NCBI GenBank assembly: GCA_041392805.1
Contig: JAWKLJ010000002.1
Coordinates: 511,001 to 575,000 of the forward strand
From: Saprospiraceae bacterium
GTDB taxonomy: Bacteria; Bacteroidota; Bacteroidia; Chitinophagales; Saprospiraceae
DNA length: 64,000 bases
Direction: 5' to 3'
The position numbers and the translations under genes are program-made. Below are positions 40,311 to 49,789 of this stretch, in pieces. The stretch's first letter is position 1; each line of letters starts with the position of its first letter. Below the pieces are notes generated by a model. It was not told the DNA's origin. It was given only the letters and a program-made list of their open reading frames with translations, and ran no database searches.

Positions 40311-43259
40311 TCAATGCTTTACGACCTTCTTCAAGGCCCGGTAGGTATCATTGGTTATGGTCACCGTGTAAACGCCGGTAGCCATAGCGGTCAGGTCTAT
40401 TGCTTCTTGCAATCGTTGGGTATTTTTCTCCCAGGTAAAGGAACGAACGGTTTGTCCTACGGAATTGATCACCCTTACCTTAAACTGACCAAACACATCG
40501 TTATCCATTTCCAGGTTGATCTGTCCCGTGGTGGGGTTGGGGAAAAGGAGGAGGTTGTGGCTTAGGTCTGTAAGGTTTTCATTAGTGCCGGTGATAGATA
40601 CACTCATCGGATCGGAAATGGCGAAACAACCTTGAGCAGTAACTACGGCCACGATATAATTGCCCGACTCACTAGGCTGGAAGTTTTGTTGCGAACCGCC
40701 TTGGGCTGCTGGAATGGGCGTGTCTTCCAAAAACCATTGGTAAGTATAGCCAGGCGTAGCGGTCAACAACTGGCCGTCAAAACTGATAACGGGTTTTTCG
40801 GGTGTTGGATTTACCTCCACCTGGAAAACAGCAGCGTTCTCGCAACCCAGTTCATTGGCGCCCACGACGATAAAAGTGACGGATTGATACAAGGTGGCCG
40901 TAAACGATGCTCCTTCATAGATCAGGGTTCCACTTCTTTGGTCAAACCATTGATAGGTACTTGCGCCACCTGCTGTCAGCGTCACCGCGTCGCCCGCACA
41001 GAGTTGATCCACATCAGCGCTCAAAGTTACCTCAGGCAAGGGAATTACTTCGATCATATTTGGTATGGTAAAACCGCCCCCTCCCAAAAAATTAGCCGAC
41101 TGGAAACTGACATCATACAAGCCGGGCGTCTCGTAAGTCACAAAGGGGTGTTGGTTGCTGGATGAGCTTGGGCTACCGCCTTCAAACTGCCAAAACCACT
41201 CCGTGGGATAGTTACTGGAATAATCCTGAAACTGGAGGAGGTCGCCCTCGCAGATGGTGGTCCTGGCAACGTAAAAATCCGGTTCAGGCGCAGCTTCCGT
41301 CAGGGAAAAAGCGTCGAAATAGGAAATGTTGTCCAAATAAAGATTATTTCCCCAGCCTGAAAGATTAGCAATGAGGATGTGTACGCTGGGCTGTCCTATT
41401 AAACCTGCCAGTGATACCTGATTCCAGGCCCATTCTTCACTGGTGGGTACAAAGCTATCTTCGCTAGGCAAAGCCGTAGCCAGTTCTTCACCGCCTTTAA
41501 ACCAAAAAGGAACAAACGTTTCTCCGCAATCCAGTGAGTAAAACATGACCAGCGTATCAGAATAAGTGGTGTTGAAGGTTGCGTAAGCGTGTTCGAAATA
41601 GAAATAAGGATTGATCGCGAAACTTAGGTCAAAGGCAGGACTAACCAAGGCGTCAATCTTTCCCGAGGGGTCGTCATCGACACTGTAGTTGTCAAAAACA
41701 ACACTGGCTGAACCATAATCATAAGCGCTGACCTCACTCAACGTAAAAGTCCGGTCAGCGTCTGGGTTAAACAAGACCCAGTCTTTTAGCGCTGTGTTCT
41801 GGTTTTCCAGGTCTTCTGTCAATTCGGTATAGCGTTGATCAGATAAGATAGTGATAAAATTTTCTTCATAATAGGAATCCTGACCGGAACCGTTGCTTGT
41901 TTTCAATTCTACGGAATAAAGGCCGGGGGTGTTGAACGTAATATCCAGCGTAGAATTGTTAAACGTACCGAGTAATGTTCCTGCTTCATCGTAAAAGTTC
42001 CATTCCCAGGCTGTAGGGTTATTAGACGATTGATCGGAAAAATGGATGGATTCGCCAGCACAAGTGCCAGATTTATCCACTGCAAAGGAAGCGACCGGCG
42101 CATTGGGGTGATTACCGCTGCCGGTCGATTCCATTGAGGTTAAGAGTTCTTTCCGGCGGGGACTATTCATTAAAACCGTCCGTATCCTTGCTTTTTGGTC
42201 ATTGGTGAAAATATTCATACAATTGTCCGGTGTATAATCCATATAATTTTCGACCATATCTCTTTCCGTACCGGTGCAGGTTTGGATTTGGACGCAGTTA
42301 TAATTAGGTTGGCTAGCCCGGGGCGTGTCGGCGCAGAAATCATCGGCCGAGCAGTCGCCGTCACCCCAAATATGACGCAGCCCAAGCCAGTGCCCTACTT
42401 CGTGTGTAGCCGTCCGGCCGCCGTCATAAGGAGCCTCTACATTGCCTGTGTTCCCAAAGGACTGATAGCGGATGACCACACCATCTGTTTTGGCGGGACC
42501 TTCATTTTGCTCAAATCCTTGCAGACCCGATAAACTTGGGAACTGCGCATACCCTAGCAAGCTCGAACTTTCGCCACCAAACTGAACCGTCCACATATTC
42601 ATATAGCGATTAGGATCCCATTGGGTTTGAGGTTTCAAAATCTGCTGTATCGGTTCCCTTTCCCAGGAAGCTCGGCCGCCATGCACACGATGGATACCGG
42701 GCTCTGCTAAAGGATTGCCCTGTGGATCTTCTTTGGCCAACACAAACTGTATTTCGACATCTGCTCCCGCAGGATGATTGTTGGCGCCCCCGCCGGTCCG
42801 GCGATAATCTTCGTTGAGCACATTGATTTGGGATTGGATCTGTGCCTGTGTAATATTGGCACCTTGGCCGACGGCCTCTCCATTGTGTACAACATGTACC
42901 ACAACAGGAATGGAAATCACTTCTTCCACACCACTGCGAAACACCAGTTGCGAACGGTATTCCTGGATTTTCTCCTGAAAAATGGACTCCTCCTCGGCGA
43001 GACTGCGCATTTGGGGGTATTTTGCTCTTAATTGTGCCTCTGCCTCCATCGTCTCACAGGTGCGATGCTCCGGTGTGATGGTCGTTGTGCTTTCGCTGGG
43101 CATCGCTTTATTAAATTTATCTTTAATAATGGTTTGTGTAAAAGATGGTTTTTGTTTTTTCAACCTCCCGCGGAATTGATCTGCCTGTTGTCCAGTGGCA
43201 GATAGGCTGAATAGGAGCATGAAGAGCAGGGTAATGGAAAGACTAGTATAACTTTTCAT
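40311..43259 (-). CDS. Secreted M43 (pappalysin-like) zinc metalloprotease with PKD domains and T9SS signal
   Basis: The 982-residue protein has a signal peptide ending SLSATGQ and a propeptide with a possible cysteine switch (HRTCETME). The catalytic domain carries HEVGHWLGLRH (residues 286-296) followed by the disulfide-rich DGDCSADDFCADTP and a Met-turn YMDYTPDNCMN. These are hallmarks of the pappalysin/cytophagalysin family M43. Two PKD domains (about 390-475 and 670-745) flank a beta-sandwich region; an Ig-like module and a T9SS sorting domain (LLFPNPTTGQINLE to the end) follow. It should be exported through T9SS and digest extracellular protein. Confidence 0.92.
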   Translation of the reverse strand: MKSYTSLSITLLFMLLFSLSATGQQADQFRGRLKKQKPSFTQTIIKDKFNKAMPSESTTTITPEHRTCETMEAEAQLRAKYPQMRSLAEEESIFQEKIQEYRSQLVFRSGVEEVISIPVVVHVVHNGEAVGQGANITQAQIQSQINVLNEDYRRTGGGANNHPAGADVEIQFVLAKEDPQGNPLAEPGIHRVHGGRASWEREPIQQILKPQTQWDPNRYMNMWTVQFGGESSSLLGYAQFPSLSGLQGFEQNEGPAKTDGVVIRYQSFGNTGNVEAPYDGGRTATHEVGHWLGLRHIWGDGDCSADDFCADTPRASQPNYNCVQIQTCTGTERDMVENYMDYTPDNCMNIFTNDQKARIRTVLMNSPRRKELLTSMESTGSGNHPNAPVASFAVDKSGTCAGESIHFSDQSSNNPTAWEWNFYDEAGTLLGTFNNSTLDITFNTPGLYSVELKTSNGSGQDSYYEENFITILSDQRYTELTEDLENQNTALKDWVLFNPDADRTFTLSEVSAYDYGSASVVFDNYSVDDDPSGKIDALVSPAFDLSFAINPYFYFEHAYATFNTTYSDTLVMFYSLDCGETFVPFWFKGGEELATALPSEDSFVPTSEEWAWNQVSLAGLIGQPSVHILIANLSGWGNNLYLDNISYFDAFSLTEAAPEPDFYVARTTICEGDLLQFQDYSSNYPTEWFWQFEGGSPSSSSNQHPFVTYETPGLYDVSFQSANFLGGGGFTIPNMIEVIPLPEVTLSADVDQLCAGDAVTLTAGGASTYQWFDQRSGTLIYEGASFTATLYQSVTFIVVGANELGCENAAVFQVEVNPTPEKPVISFDGQLLTATPGYTYQWFLEDTPIPAAQGGSQQNFQPSESGNYIVAVVTAQGCFAISDPMSVSITGTNENLTDLSHNLLLFPNPTTGQINLEMDNDVFGQFKVRVINSVGQTVRSFTWEKNTQRLQEAIDLTAMATGVYTVTITNDTYRALKKVVKH

Positions 43260-43474
43260 CTGGTAAAGTTTTAAAGTGTGATTTTATAGTAGGAATGGAC
43301 CATAAATAAATAGCATGACCAATTGATGTGGTTCTTTTATTGCCGGAACTGCGATGGTCGATCGGTTGCATAGGGGCAATAGGTGCCCTTTCCGAAGCAA
43401 GTTCAGAACAAACGTTCCCGCATTATCCGCTAACAAAATAACTCGCCGGAATTGGCAACCTTATTTATTTTCCA

Positions 43475-43852
43475 TTACTTTTGAATAGTGAGCATTGCTT
43501 TTTCAAGGGAAATAATTTTCATTTCAAACGGAGGCACTTTGTTTTGCCCGAAGGTGATGATCAATCGGTCTTTTCCTTTCATTTTCCAGGTCCCGTTCAC
43601 TTTGTCTGTCCCATCAGCCGGGCCGATGGCATATCGGATAAAGGTGCCGTCTTCTTTGATCTCAAATCCTTCCCGGCCTCTCGAAGGAGGGAAGGTATAA
43701 GTAGAAGGTCTGAAAACCTTCGTTTGGTCCTTATCGTCTTCGTAGGAGTGGGTCCAATGTTGGAAAAGACCTGACCCATATGTGTTCATCGCCCGATTGG
43801 TGGAATGGCAACCAGTCGCTAATAATAGCAGCAATAAATAATGAATTTTCAT
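43475..43852 (-). CDS. Small lipoprotein of unknown function
   Basis: The 125-residue protein has a short lipoprotein signal (MKIHYLLLLLLATGCHS, Cys15). The mature part contains GTFIRYAIGPADG, VNGTWKMKGKDRLIITF and IISLEKAMLTIQK, a pattern of beta-strands like lipocalin-type small lipoproteins, but I recognise no family. A 12-bp inverted repeat lies just upstream of the gene at 43879-43917. It stands alone between the metalloprotease and a repeat-rich gap. Confidence 0.7.
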   Translation of the reverse strand: MKIHYLLLLLLATGCHSTNRAMNTYGSGLFQHWTHSYEDDKDQTKVFRPSTYTFPPSRGREGFEIKEDGTFIRYAIGPADGTDKVNGTWKMKGKDRLIITFGQNKVPPFEMKIISLEKAMLTIQK

Positions 43853-43878
43853 AGTTGGGATAGTTTAAATTATGTCCT

Positions 43879-43917
43879 TCTTTGACAAATCTCTTAGATC
43901 ACGAAATTTGTCAAAGA
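43879..43917. repeat. 12-bp perfect inverted repeat upstream of small lipoprotein
   Basis: TCTTTGACAAAT (43879-43890) pairs with ATTTGTCAAAGA (43906-43917) across a 15-base loop, 27 bases before the ATG at 43852. It may be a regulator site or leader hairpin. Confidence 0.45.
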
Positions 43918-44108
43918 CCCAGTTATGTTTGGAGGTCGGAGCCAATAAAGCCTGCCGATAGACCGACTTTTAGCACTAGTTCCTCCATTCAAATTATCAG
44001 TGGGCAAGGTATAGCCGTTTCGACTCAAATGATTGAAATTTTGTCGCAATTAATATCAATTTTCACGCACTGTCCTTTTTTTCTTATCGTATCCTGGATA
44101 TTTTACGT

Positions 44109-44249
44109 TTGGACTTTTGACGCTTTTGGAAATTCTCTGTTTCCTGGCTAGAAGTGGGAAGGCGGAAGGCGGAAAAGTGGAAAATTGCGCTCCTGAGTCT
44201 TTCCGCTTTCCGACTTCCGCCTTCAAAACAGCGAATGTCAAAAGTCCAG
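44109..44249 (+). mobile_element. MITE-like element copy 2 (141 bp) with target duplication
   Basis: TTGGACTTTTGACGC at the left and GCGAATGTCAAAAGTCCAG at the right are the same ends as copy 1 in opposite orientation. TTTACGT flanks both sides (44102-44108 and 44250-44256), a 7-bp target duplication. The interior has GAAGGCG-type heptamers and is 47 bp shorter than copy 1. It lies in the otherwise empty 433-bp gap 43853-44285. Confidence 0.85.
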
Positions 44250-44285
44250 TTTACGTGGACACTTAAAAAAAATGTTGACATCACC

Positions 44286-44987
44286 CTACACATACCGCTC
44301 CCGCTTCTGCAAATTCAAAAGCGCCGTCAGTATAAAAACGATGGTGCCTACACTGAGGAAAACGCGGTTTTTCCAAACGATTTGTTGCCAGGCTAATTGG
44401 CTGAATTGTCTCGGCGTATCATAGGGATTGAGAAATACATCCCAAAGCGTGTCTTCGAGAATCTCGCTAAATATAGTTAAGCCGAGCCCAAGTAGCACCA
44501 TAATAACTGCCGTAGCATTGCCATTTTTAATCCAGGTGGAGAACAAAAAAGAGAGACTGCCTAAAAAGCAGATGGGGAACATTAGTTGACCGGCCACCCT
44601 GAGAGGATCGATGGGGTACAATAACCAGGATCCAATGGAGGTGAAAAGTAGAAGAAATACAAAAATTTGAGTGAATATCAAGACCAGCCGCACCAACCAA
44701 ACCTTGTAGCGATAGTCTGGTATACCGAAAAGGATCTCCAGCATGCGTGCATCATCATCCCGCTGGATGCCAAAAACCATGGGATAGAAAATGAGCAAGA
44801 TCGCTGGAAAAAAATTCAATTCATAGACCAGGCTAGTGTTGACTTCATTATTATCTAAAACGCTTACCACCATAAAAAAAAGGTAGAAAGCAAAAGCGGC
44901 CAACAGAAACCAGAGGAACCGTCCGGCAAAAATGATCTTCAGGTTATATCTGATGAGACTTCCGAGGAGTGTTATGGCATTTAACAT
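44286..44987 (-). CDS. ABC-2-type permease paired with the RND-ABC fusion
   Basis: The start at 44987 (MLNAITLLGSLIRYNLKIIF) is chosen because it overlaps the stop of the upstream fusion gene as TGATG, a coupling signal. The open frame upstream only copies the end of the fusion gene in another frame. The 233-residue protein has about six membrane helices (FLWFLLAAFAFYLFFMVVSVL, then AILLIFYPMVFGI, IFVFLLLFTSIGSWLLY). With the ABC ATPase domain at the end of the fusion protein it probably forms an ABC exporter. The substrate is unknown. Confidence 0.82.
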   Translation of the reverse strand: MLNAITLLGSLIRYNLKIIFAGRFLWFLLAAFAFYLFFMVVSVLDNNEVNTSLVYELNFFPAILLIFYPMVFGIQRDDDARMLEILFGIPDYRYKVWLVRLVLIFTQIFVFLLLFTSIGSWLLYPIDPLRVAGQLMFPICFLGSLSFLFSTWIKNGNATAVIMVLLGLGLTIFSEILEDTLWDVFLNPYDTPRQFSQLAWQQIVWKNRVFLSVGTIVFILTALLNLQKRERYV

Positions 44988-47900
44988 CACTTCTGTATAT
45001 TTTTCAACAAACACAAATAGGCATCTTCTAGTACGGGTTCGACAGGCACTGCCTCCTCCACTGGTCTTTGGCGGGCAATACAACGCACCCGAATATGGTC
45101 TCCTTCGCGCAGGTGATTGACGATTACCTGGGTGTCGTCGGCTTCACCAAAGTCCGTGTCAGGAATCACGTATTCCCAGACTAATCCTCGTGCGAGTTGG
45201 AGCATTTCTTGCGGCGAACCTTCGTACTTCACGATTCCCTTGTCAATAACGGCCAGTTGATTACAAGAGCTGGCGATGTCCTCAATGATGTGGGTGGAGA
45301 ATAAGACAATCCTTTCCCGACTCAATTGCACCAATAGGTTGCGGAAGCGGATGCGCTCCCGAGGATCCAACCCGGCCGTGGGCTCATCCACAATAAGGAT
45401 GCGCGGCAGGTGCAGCAGGATTTGGGCGATTCCGATGCGTTGTTTCATCCCACCCGAAAAGGAGCCGATTTTTTCGTCCTTTCTATCCAGCATGTTCACA
45501 GATCCCAACACATATTCCAGTCGTTCTTGCCGAACCTGCTTGTCTGTCAACCCTTTGAGGATCGCTTGATAGTCGAGATAGGTCCAGGCAGACATGTTTT
45601 CATAACTACCAAAAGCCTGCGGCAGGTAGCCGATGAGTCCCTGCAGCTCTTCCCGCTTTTCCTGGGTGTCGATGCCATTGATCCATATCTTGCCGTAGCT
45701 TTGGTCGAAGATGCCACTGATGACGCGCATCAGTGTGGATTTACCGGCGCCATTCGGACCCAATAGGCCATACATCCCCGTACCGATTTCTAGCGAAATC
45801 CCATTGAGGGCTTTGAAGGGGAGTTGGCGTTTGCCGAGTATGGGTATATTGACGATCAGGCGATAATAAAAGCGTTTTATTCGCCCTTTCATGCGTTCTA
45901 TATTGAGCTGATTTCGGTGCAGGTGGTCGGAAGATTTGTAAATGATCAGAAAGAGGTACCAAATGACCCCCAAAAAGACGGCATATCCCCATTCTTCCCA
46001 TCGCTGGTTCAGTTGATAAAGCAAAAAGAAGGGCGTTAACCAAAATAACAGTCCACCCACAAAAAGAAAAATCTTTTTCCAGCGCCTTTTTTCACCTAAA
46101 GCAAGGCTTTTGCCAATAGGAGACCAGATTTCGAGCAACAACAGATAGGTTCCAATGGCTAACATGGCCATCCAAAAACCCGATCTTAGGTAGGAAAAGG
46201 TAAACCAGGCAAAAAAGACCAATAACGGAATTTGCCAAATGAATTCTCTTAACAAAGCCTTCCAACTAATGCGGCCTTGCCCTTCTTCGTAATAGCTGGC
46301 CAGGGCTTTGCTGCCGGACCATTCCCGTGAAAATCGCCCCGCTCGATTGTAGATCTTTACCAGGTTTTGGACTTTGATGTGCAAAGCTTCTTGTTTCGGA
46401 ATCAAATCGGCTTGTGCCCGTTTCAAACTCGCCTGGATAAAATAGGTGATGGCTGGAATAAGGAAAAGGAGTAACAGCCAATCTGCCAACTGCCACAAAA
46501 GAGAATCCACGCGCAAATAAACAAAAACGGCCCCGGTACCCAATATGCTCAGGTTGATGGCTTTGACCCACAAAGACAAGGACCTGAACCAGGAAATGGT
46601 ATTTTCCAGTCCGAGGTAGACCGTCGGAATAAGGATCAGCGTTAGCACGGTCCCCAAGGCGAGCCCTCCGATGACGGTAATGGCAAAGGGCGCCCCAATT
46701 AGGCTCACATATTCTGCTGTACCGAGGGCCAAGGGAAACATGGCGACAATGGTCGTGATGGCCGTAATGAGTATTGGCCGTAGCCGATGAAGCCCAGCCG
46801 TCATCAATGCCCGGGTTTTTCTATACCCACTTCGGCGCAGGGCATTGACGTAGTCAATCAAGATAATGCCATTGTTGACGATAACGCCCAACAAAATCAG
46901 AAAGCCAGTCAAGGTATTGGCATTAAATAAGCTATTGCCGGTAATGGCTAATCCCAATAAAGCACCTGTAGCGGCTAGTGGGATAGAGAATAGGAGCACA
47001 AAAGGTGCCGAAAGGGACTCGAAAACGGAAGCCAGGATCATGAAAATTAAGAGAATAGCTGCCCCTGCCAAGGGTTTGAAATCCTTGATTTGATCCTGGG
47101 CAGCAACTATTTCAATGGCGATGCCAGGAGGGAGCGGATAGGCAGCGATAAGGGCTGCTATACTTTCCTGGTGCGCTTCCAGTACCTCCTTAGATTGCAT
47201 GGCTTGCTGGGAGCGGCGATAGAGAATTTCAATTTGTTTTTGTTGGTTGATGCGGCGAATATCATCTAAGCCTTGGCTAGTGCTGATGGTTGAGAACGAT
47301 TCCATTTTATGCATTCCTCCTGTCTGGTCGGCCACTTCGAGTTGTCGGAGGTCATCCATCGTTTTGGGCTCCCATTCCATTTCTTGGCGATCACTTTCCC
47401 GAATGATAATGTTGTAGGCTTCGTCGGCATATTGAAACCTGGTATCGACAGGTGATTCTTGTCCGAAATCCCGCAGCGCAAGGGCAATGTTTTGAGGGCT
47501 AATATCATTCCTGGCTAAGGCCAAGGGATCAAAGGCCAACAAAGCTTCTGGTCGGTTGCCCCTGGTACTCAAATTCGCGTCACGGGTATCTTCGAGGCTT
47601 TCCAGGTAATAGACGAGGTCCTGGGCAACCCGTTGCAGGAGCGCATAGTCTTCGCCTTTAACCACGATTTTTTCTTGGTTATCACCAAAACCCATTAATT
47701 GGCCCAAGGCATTCATGCCGCTGTCGCCGCCTTGTCCGCCACCGCCTGAGCTTTGTTGAGACAGGGTAATTCTGGCGCCGCCAATCCGATCGGTTAGCCG
47801 TTCTACTTGCGCCTTGATTTCATTAAAGGAGCGATTATCAATCTTTTCAAAATCTGCTTTCAGTTTGATGCTAACCACGGCATCTTCCTCCTGAATTCGA

Positions 47901-49678
47901 CTACTCACATCTTGCTTCTCTTTGACCTCCTCCATTTTTGCTTCGATCTCCTGAACAATCTTATCGGTGTTTTCCAGGGTACTACCTTTGGCCATGGTCA
48001 CGTAGACATCAATTTGATCAGTAGCTACTTCTTCCAGGGTGTTGATGTTGAGGGCCAAGACAGCGAAGGTGGTGATAAAAAACAGCAGCAGTGCACCGAT
48101 AATGGTTCGTGCAGGATACCGCAGGCTACTTTTCAATAGCACCAGATACAGGCGTTCGGTTGTTGTTTTTGCTTTCGATCCGCCAAAAGCAGCTTTTTTC
48201 TTATCGGAATAAAACCCCAAAACGATGAAGGCCAGCACGGGAATTAGCAATAAAGCGACCAGCAGCGAAACCATCAAAGTAGAAATAATAGATACCCCGA
48301 TGTGTTTGCCAATGAGGGTGATCAAGTAGTTGCCAAAAAAGAGAAAGGGCAAAAATACAGTGGCAGTAGTGAGCGTCGCTGCCAGAATGGCCTTGGCCAC
48401 CCCCGCCACCCCAAGGGTAACCGCTTTTTCCGTTCGATAGCCTTCTGAAACGAGTCGATAAATATTTTCCAGAACGACGATACTGTTGTCGAGCAACATC
48501 CCTACTGCGAGTGCAATCCCTACCAAGGTAAGGCTATTGATGCTGATGCCGGCGCCATAAAATAAGTTAAAGGCCGCAAAGACCGAAATGGGAATGGAAA
48601 GCGCAATGATGGAAATCAAACGGAGGTCTTTCAAGAAAATCCACAAAATAAAGACGGCCAACAATCCGCCAATGAGGGCCAAATCGATAATTTGCTTGAT
48701 GTTGTCCTCCATACTTTGCGCGAGATTGCGCTGAACGACGATTTGCACATCTTTTGCCAGTAGCTTTTCGTTCAATTGGTCGATGAGTGCCAGGCATCGC
48801 CCCGATAGTTCGATGATATTAACCTTTGATTCCTTGGTGGCAGTCATTGAAATGGCATCCTTGCCATTGACCCGGCTGATACTCGTCTCCTCATCCACCC
48901 CAAAGGAGATATTAGCTACTTCTTTGAGCAAGATAGGGCCAGGTGCTACGACGATGTTTTCGATATCCTTTACTTCCGTATACTCCGAGGCGGTACGGAT
49001 AAAGAACCGGCGGTCCCCTTCATAAAGGAAACCCGCCAAAGCCCGGCTACCCGAATTTTGGGTCAGGCGGGAGCGCACGCGATCAGGCGTGATTTGGTGG
49101 GGTTCGCAGGCTGCTTTGTCGAGCAGAATTTCCAGGTTTTTTTGGCGTCCACCGAATATGTTGATGGAAGCTATGCCATCCAGGTTTTCGAAAGCAGATC
49201 GGATTTCTTTTTCCGCGACGTTGCGCAGCCGGTCCGTTCCCCCGCTTCCGCGAATCTGCAATTCCAAAAACTGATTGGTCAATTGCTGTAAGTCTATCTT
49301 CGAAACCATGACGAACAAATCAGCGGGCAATTGGCTTTTAACGGCATCAATTTTTTGTTGCAGTTTTAAAAACACATATTTAAACCGAACCCCCTGTTCG
49401 AAACTAACCTGAATGAAGGCCCGATTGCCATTTATCCTGGTGTCAATTTTTTCTACCCCCTCCATCGTGCCGATCGCTCCTTCCACCGGAATAACACCTT
49501 GTTGTTCAAGGTATTGTGGGCTTACCTGGGTGGGAGACCCTACTTGTATAAACAGCATAGGAAGCTCCGCATTGGGAAGCAGCTCCACTGGCAGTTGCCG
49601 ATAGGAGATATACCCCATCATCGTGAGACCTATGAAGATCATGCAGATACCTACTTTCCTATGTATAAAGCTGGTCAT
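44987..49678 (-). CDS. RND efflux permease fused to ABC ATPase
   Basis: The single 1563-residue frame holds three parts. Residues about 1-1010 are a complete RND pump: TM1 near 10-27, TM4 GMLLDNSIVVLENIY with the proton-relay Asp, two large periplasmic loops, and VNNGIILIDYVNALRRSGY in TM10-11. Residues about 1010-1260 add some six membrane helices not found in normal RND pumps. Residues about 1280-1563 are an ABC ATPase: Walker A GPNGAGKST (1307-1315), FSGGMKQRIGIAQ (1408), Walker B ILIVDEPTAGLDP (1427) and the switch His in STH. Its closest relative in the window is the ATPase at 58943. There is no frameshift or internal stop. It ends in TGATG overlap with the ABC permease gene. Confidence 0.92.
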   Translation of the reverse strand: MTSFIHRKVGICMIFIGLTMMGYISYRQLPVELLPNAELPMLFIQVGSPTQVSPQYLEQQGVIPVEGAIGTMEGVEKIDTRINGNRAFIQVSFEQGVRFKYVFLKLQQKIDAVKSQLPADLFVMVSKIDLQQLTNQFLELQIRGSGGTDRLRNVAEKEIRSAFENLDGIASINIFGGRQKNLEILLDKAACEPHQITPDRVRSRLTQNSGSRALAGFLYEGDRRFFIRTASEYTEVKDIENIVVAPGPILLKEVANISFGVDEETSISRVNGKDAISMTATKESKVNIIELSGRCLALIDQLNEKLLAKDVQIVVQRNLAQSMEDNIKQIIDLALIGGLLAVFILWIFLKDLRLISIIALSIPISVFAAFNLFYGAGISINSLTLVGIALAVGMLLDNSIVVLENIYRLVSEGYRTEKAVTLGVAGVAKAILAATLTTATVFLPFLFFGNYLITLIGKHIGVSIISTLMVSLLVALLLIPVLAFIVLGFYSDKKKAAFGGSKAKTTTERLYLVLLKSSLRYPARTIIGALLLFFITTFAVLALNINTLEEVATDQIDVYVTMAKGSTLENTDKIVQEIEAKMEEVKEKQDVSSRIQEEDAVVSIKLKADFEKIDNRSFNEIKAQVERLTDRIGGARITLSQQSSGGGGQGGDSGMNALGQLMGFGDNQEKIVVKGEDYALLQRVAQDLVYYLESLEDTRDANLSTRGNRPEALLAFDPLALARNDISPQNIALALRDFGQESPVDTRFQYADEAYNIIIRESDRQEMEWEPKTMDDLRQLEVADQTGGMHKMESFSTISTSQGLDDIRRINQQKQIEILYRRSQQAMQSKEVLEAHQESIAALIAAYPLPPGIAIEIVAAQDQIKDFKPLAGAAILLIFMILASVFESLSAPFVLLFSIPLAATGALLGLAITGNSLFNANTLTGFLILLGVIVNNGIILIDYVNALRRSGYRKTRALMTAGLHRLRPILITAITTIVAMFPLALGTAEYVSLIGAPFAITVIGGLALGTVLTLILIPTVYLGLENTISWFRSLSLWVKAINLSILGTGAVFVYLRVDSLLWQLADWLLLLFLIPAITYFIQASLKRAQADLIPKQEALHIKVQNLVKIYNRAGRFSREWSGSKALASYYEEGQGRISWKALLREFIWQIPLLVFFAWFTFSYLRSGFWMAMLAIGTYLLLLEIWSPIGKSLALGEKRRWKKIFLFVGGLLFWLTPFFLLYQLNQRWEEWGYAVFLGVIWYLFLIIYKSSDHLHRNQLNIERMKGRIKRFYYRLIVNIPILGKRQLPFKALNGISLEIGTGMYGLLGPNGAGKSTLMRVISGIFDQSYGKIWINGIDTQEKREELQGLIGYLPQAFGSYENMSAWTYLDYQAILKGLTDKQVRQERLEYVLGSVNMLDRKDEKIGSFSGGMKQRIGIAQILLHLPRILIVDEPTAGLDPRERIRFRNLLVQLSRERIVLFSTHIIEDIASSCNQLAVIDKGIVKYEGSPQEMLQLARGLVWEYVIPDTDFGEADDTQVIVNHLREGDHIRVRCIARQRPVEEAVPVEPVLEDAYLCLLKNIQK

Positions 49679-49771
49679 ATGTTCAAAACTTGTCTATAAA
49701 TTCGCATAATTAGTCATTGTCTCTCCTTTATTTGCTGTTCGCCGTGCCGTTCGCCCGTTCGTCCGCTCGTT

Positions 49772-49787
49772 GCGAGCTCCAGCTCGC
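49772..49787. other. Compact GC hairpin between the two RND genes
   Basis: GCGAGCT and AGCTCGC form a 7-bp stem with a two-base loop, ending three bases before the stop of the RND gene at 49790. CGTTCG-type words surround it. It lacks a T-tract. Confidence 0.35.
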
Positions 49788-49789
49788 CG

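Noticed and set aside
44988..45083. Upstream extension of the small ABC permease
   Set aside because: The extra 32 codons (CPPKTSGGGSACRTRTRR) are the out-of-frame end of the fusion gene; the ATG at 44987 in TGATG overlap gives a natural membrane-protein start.
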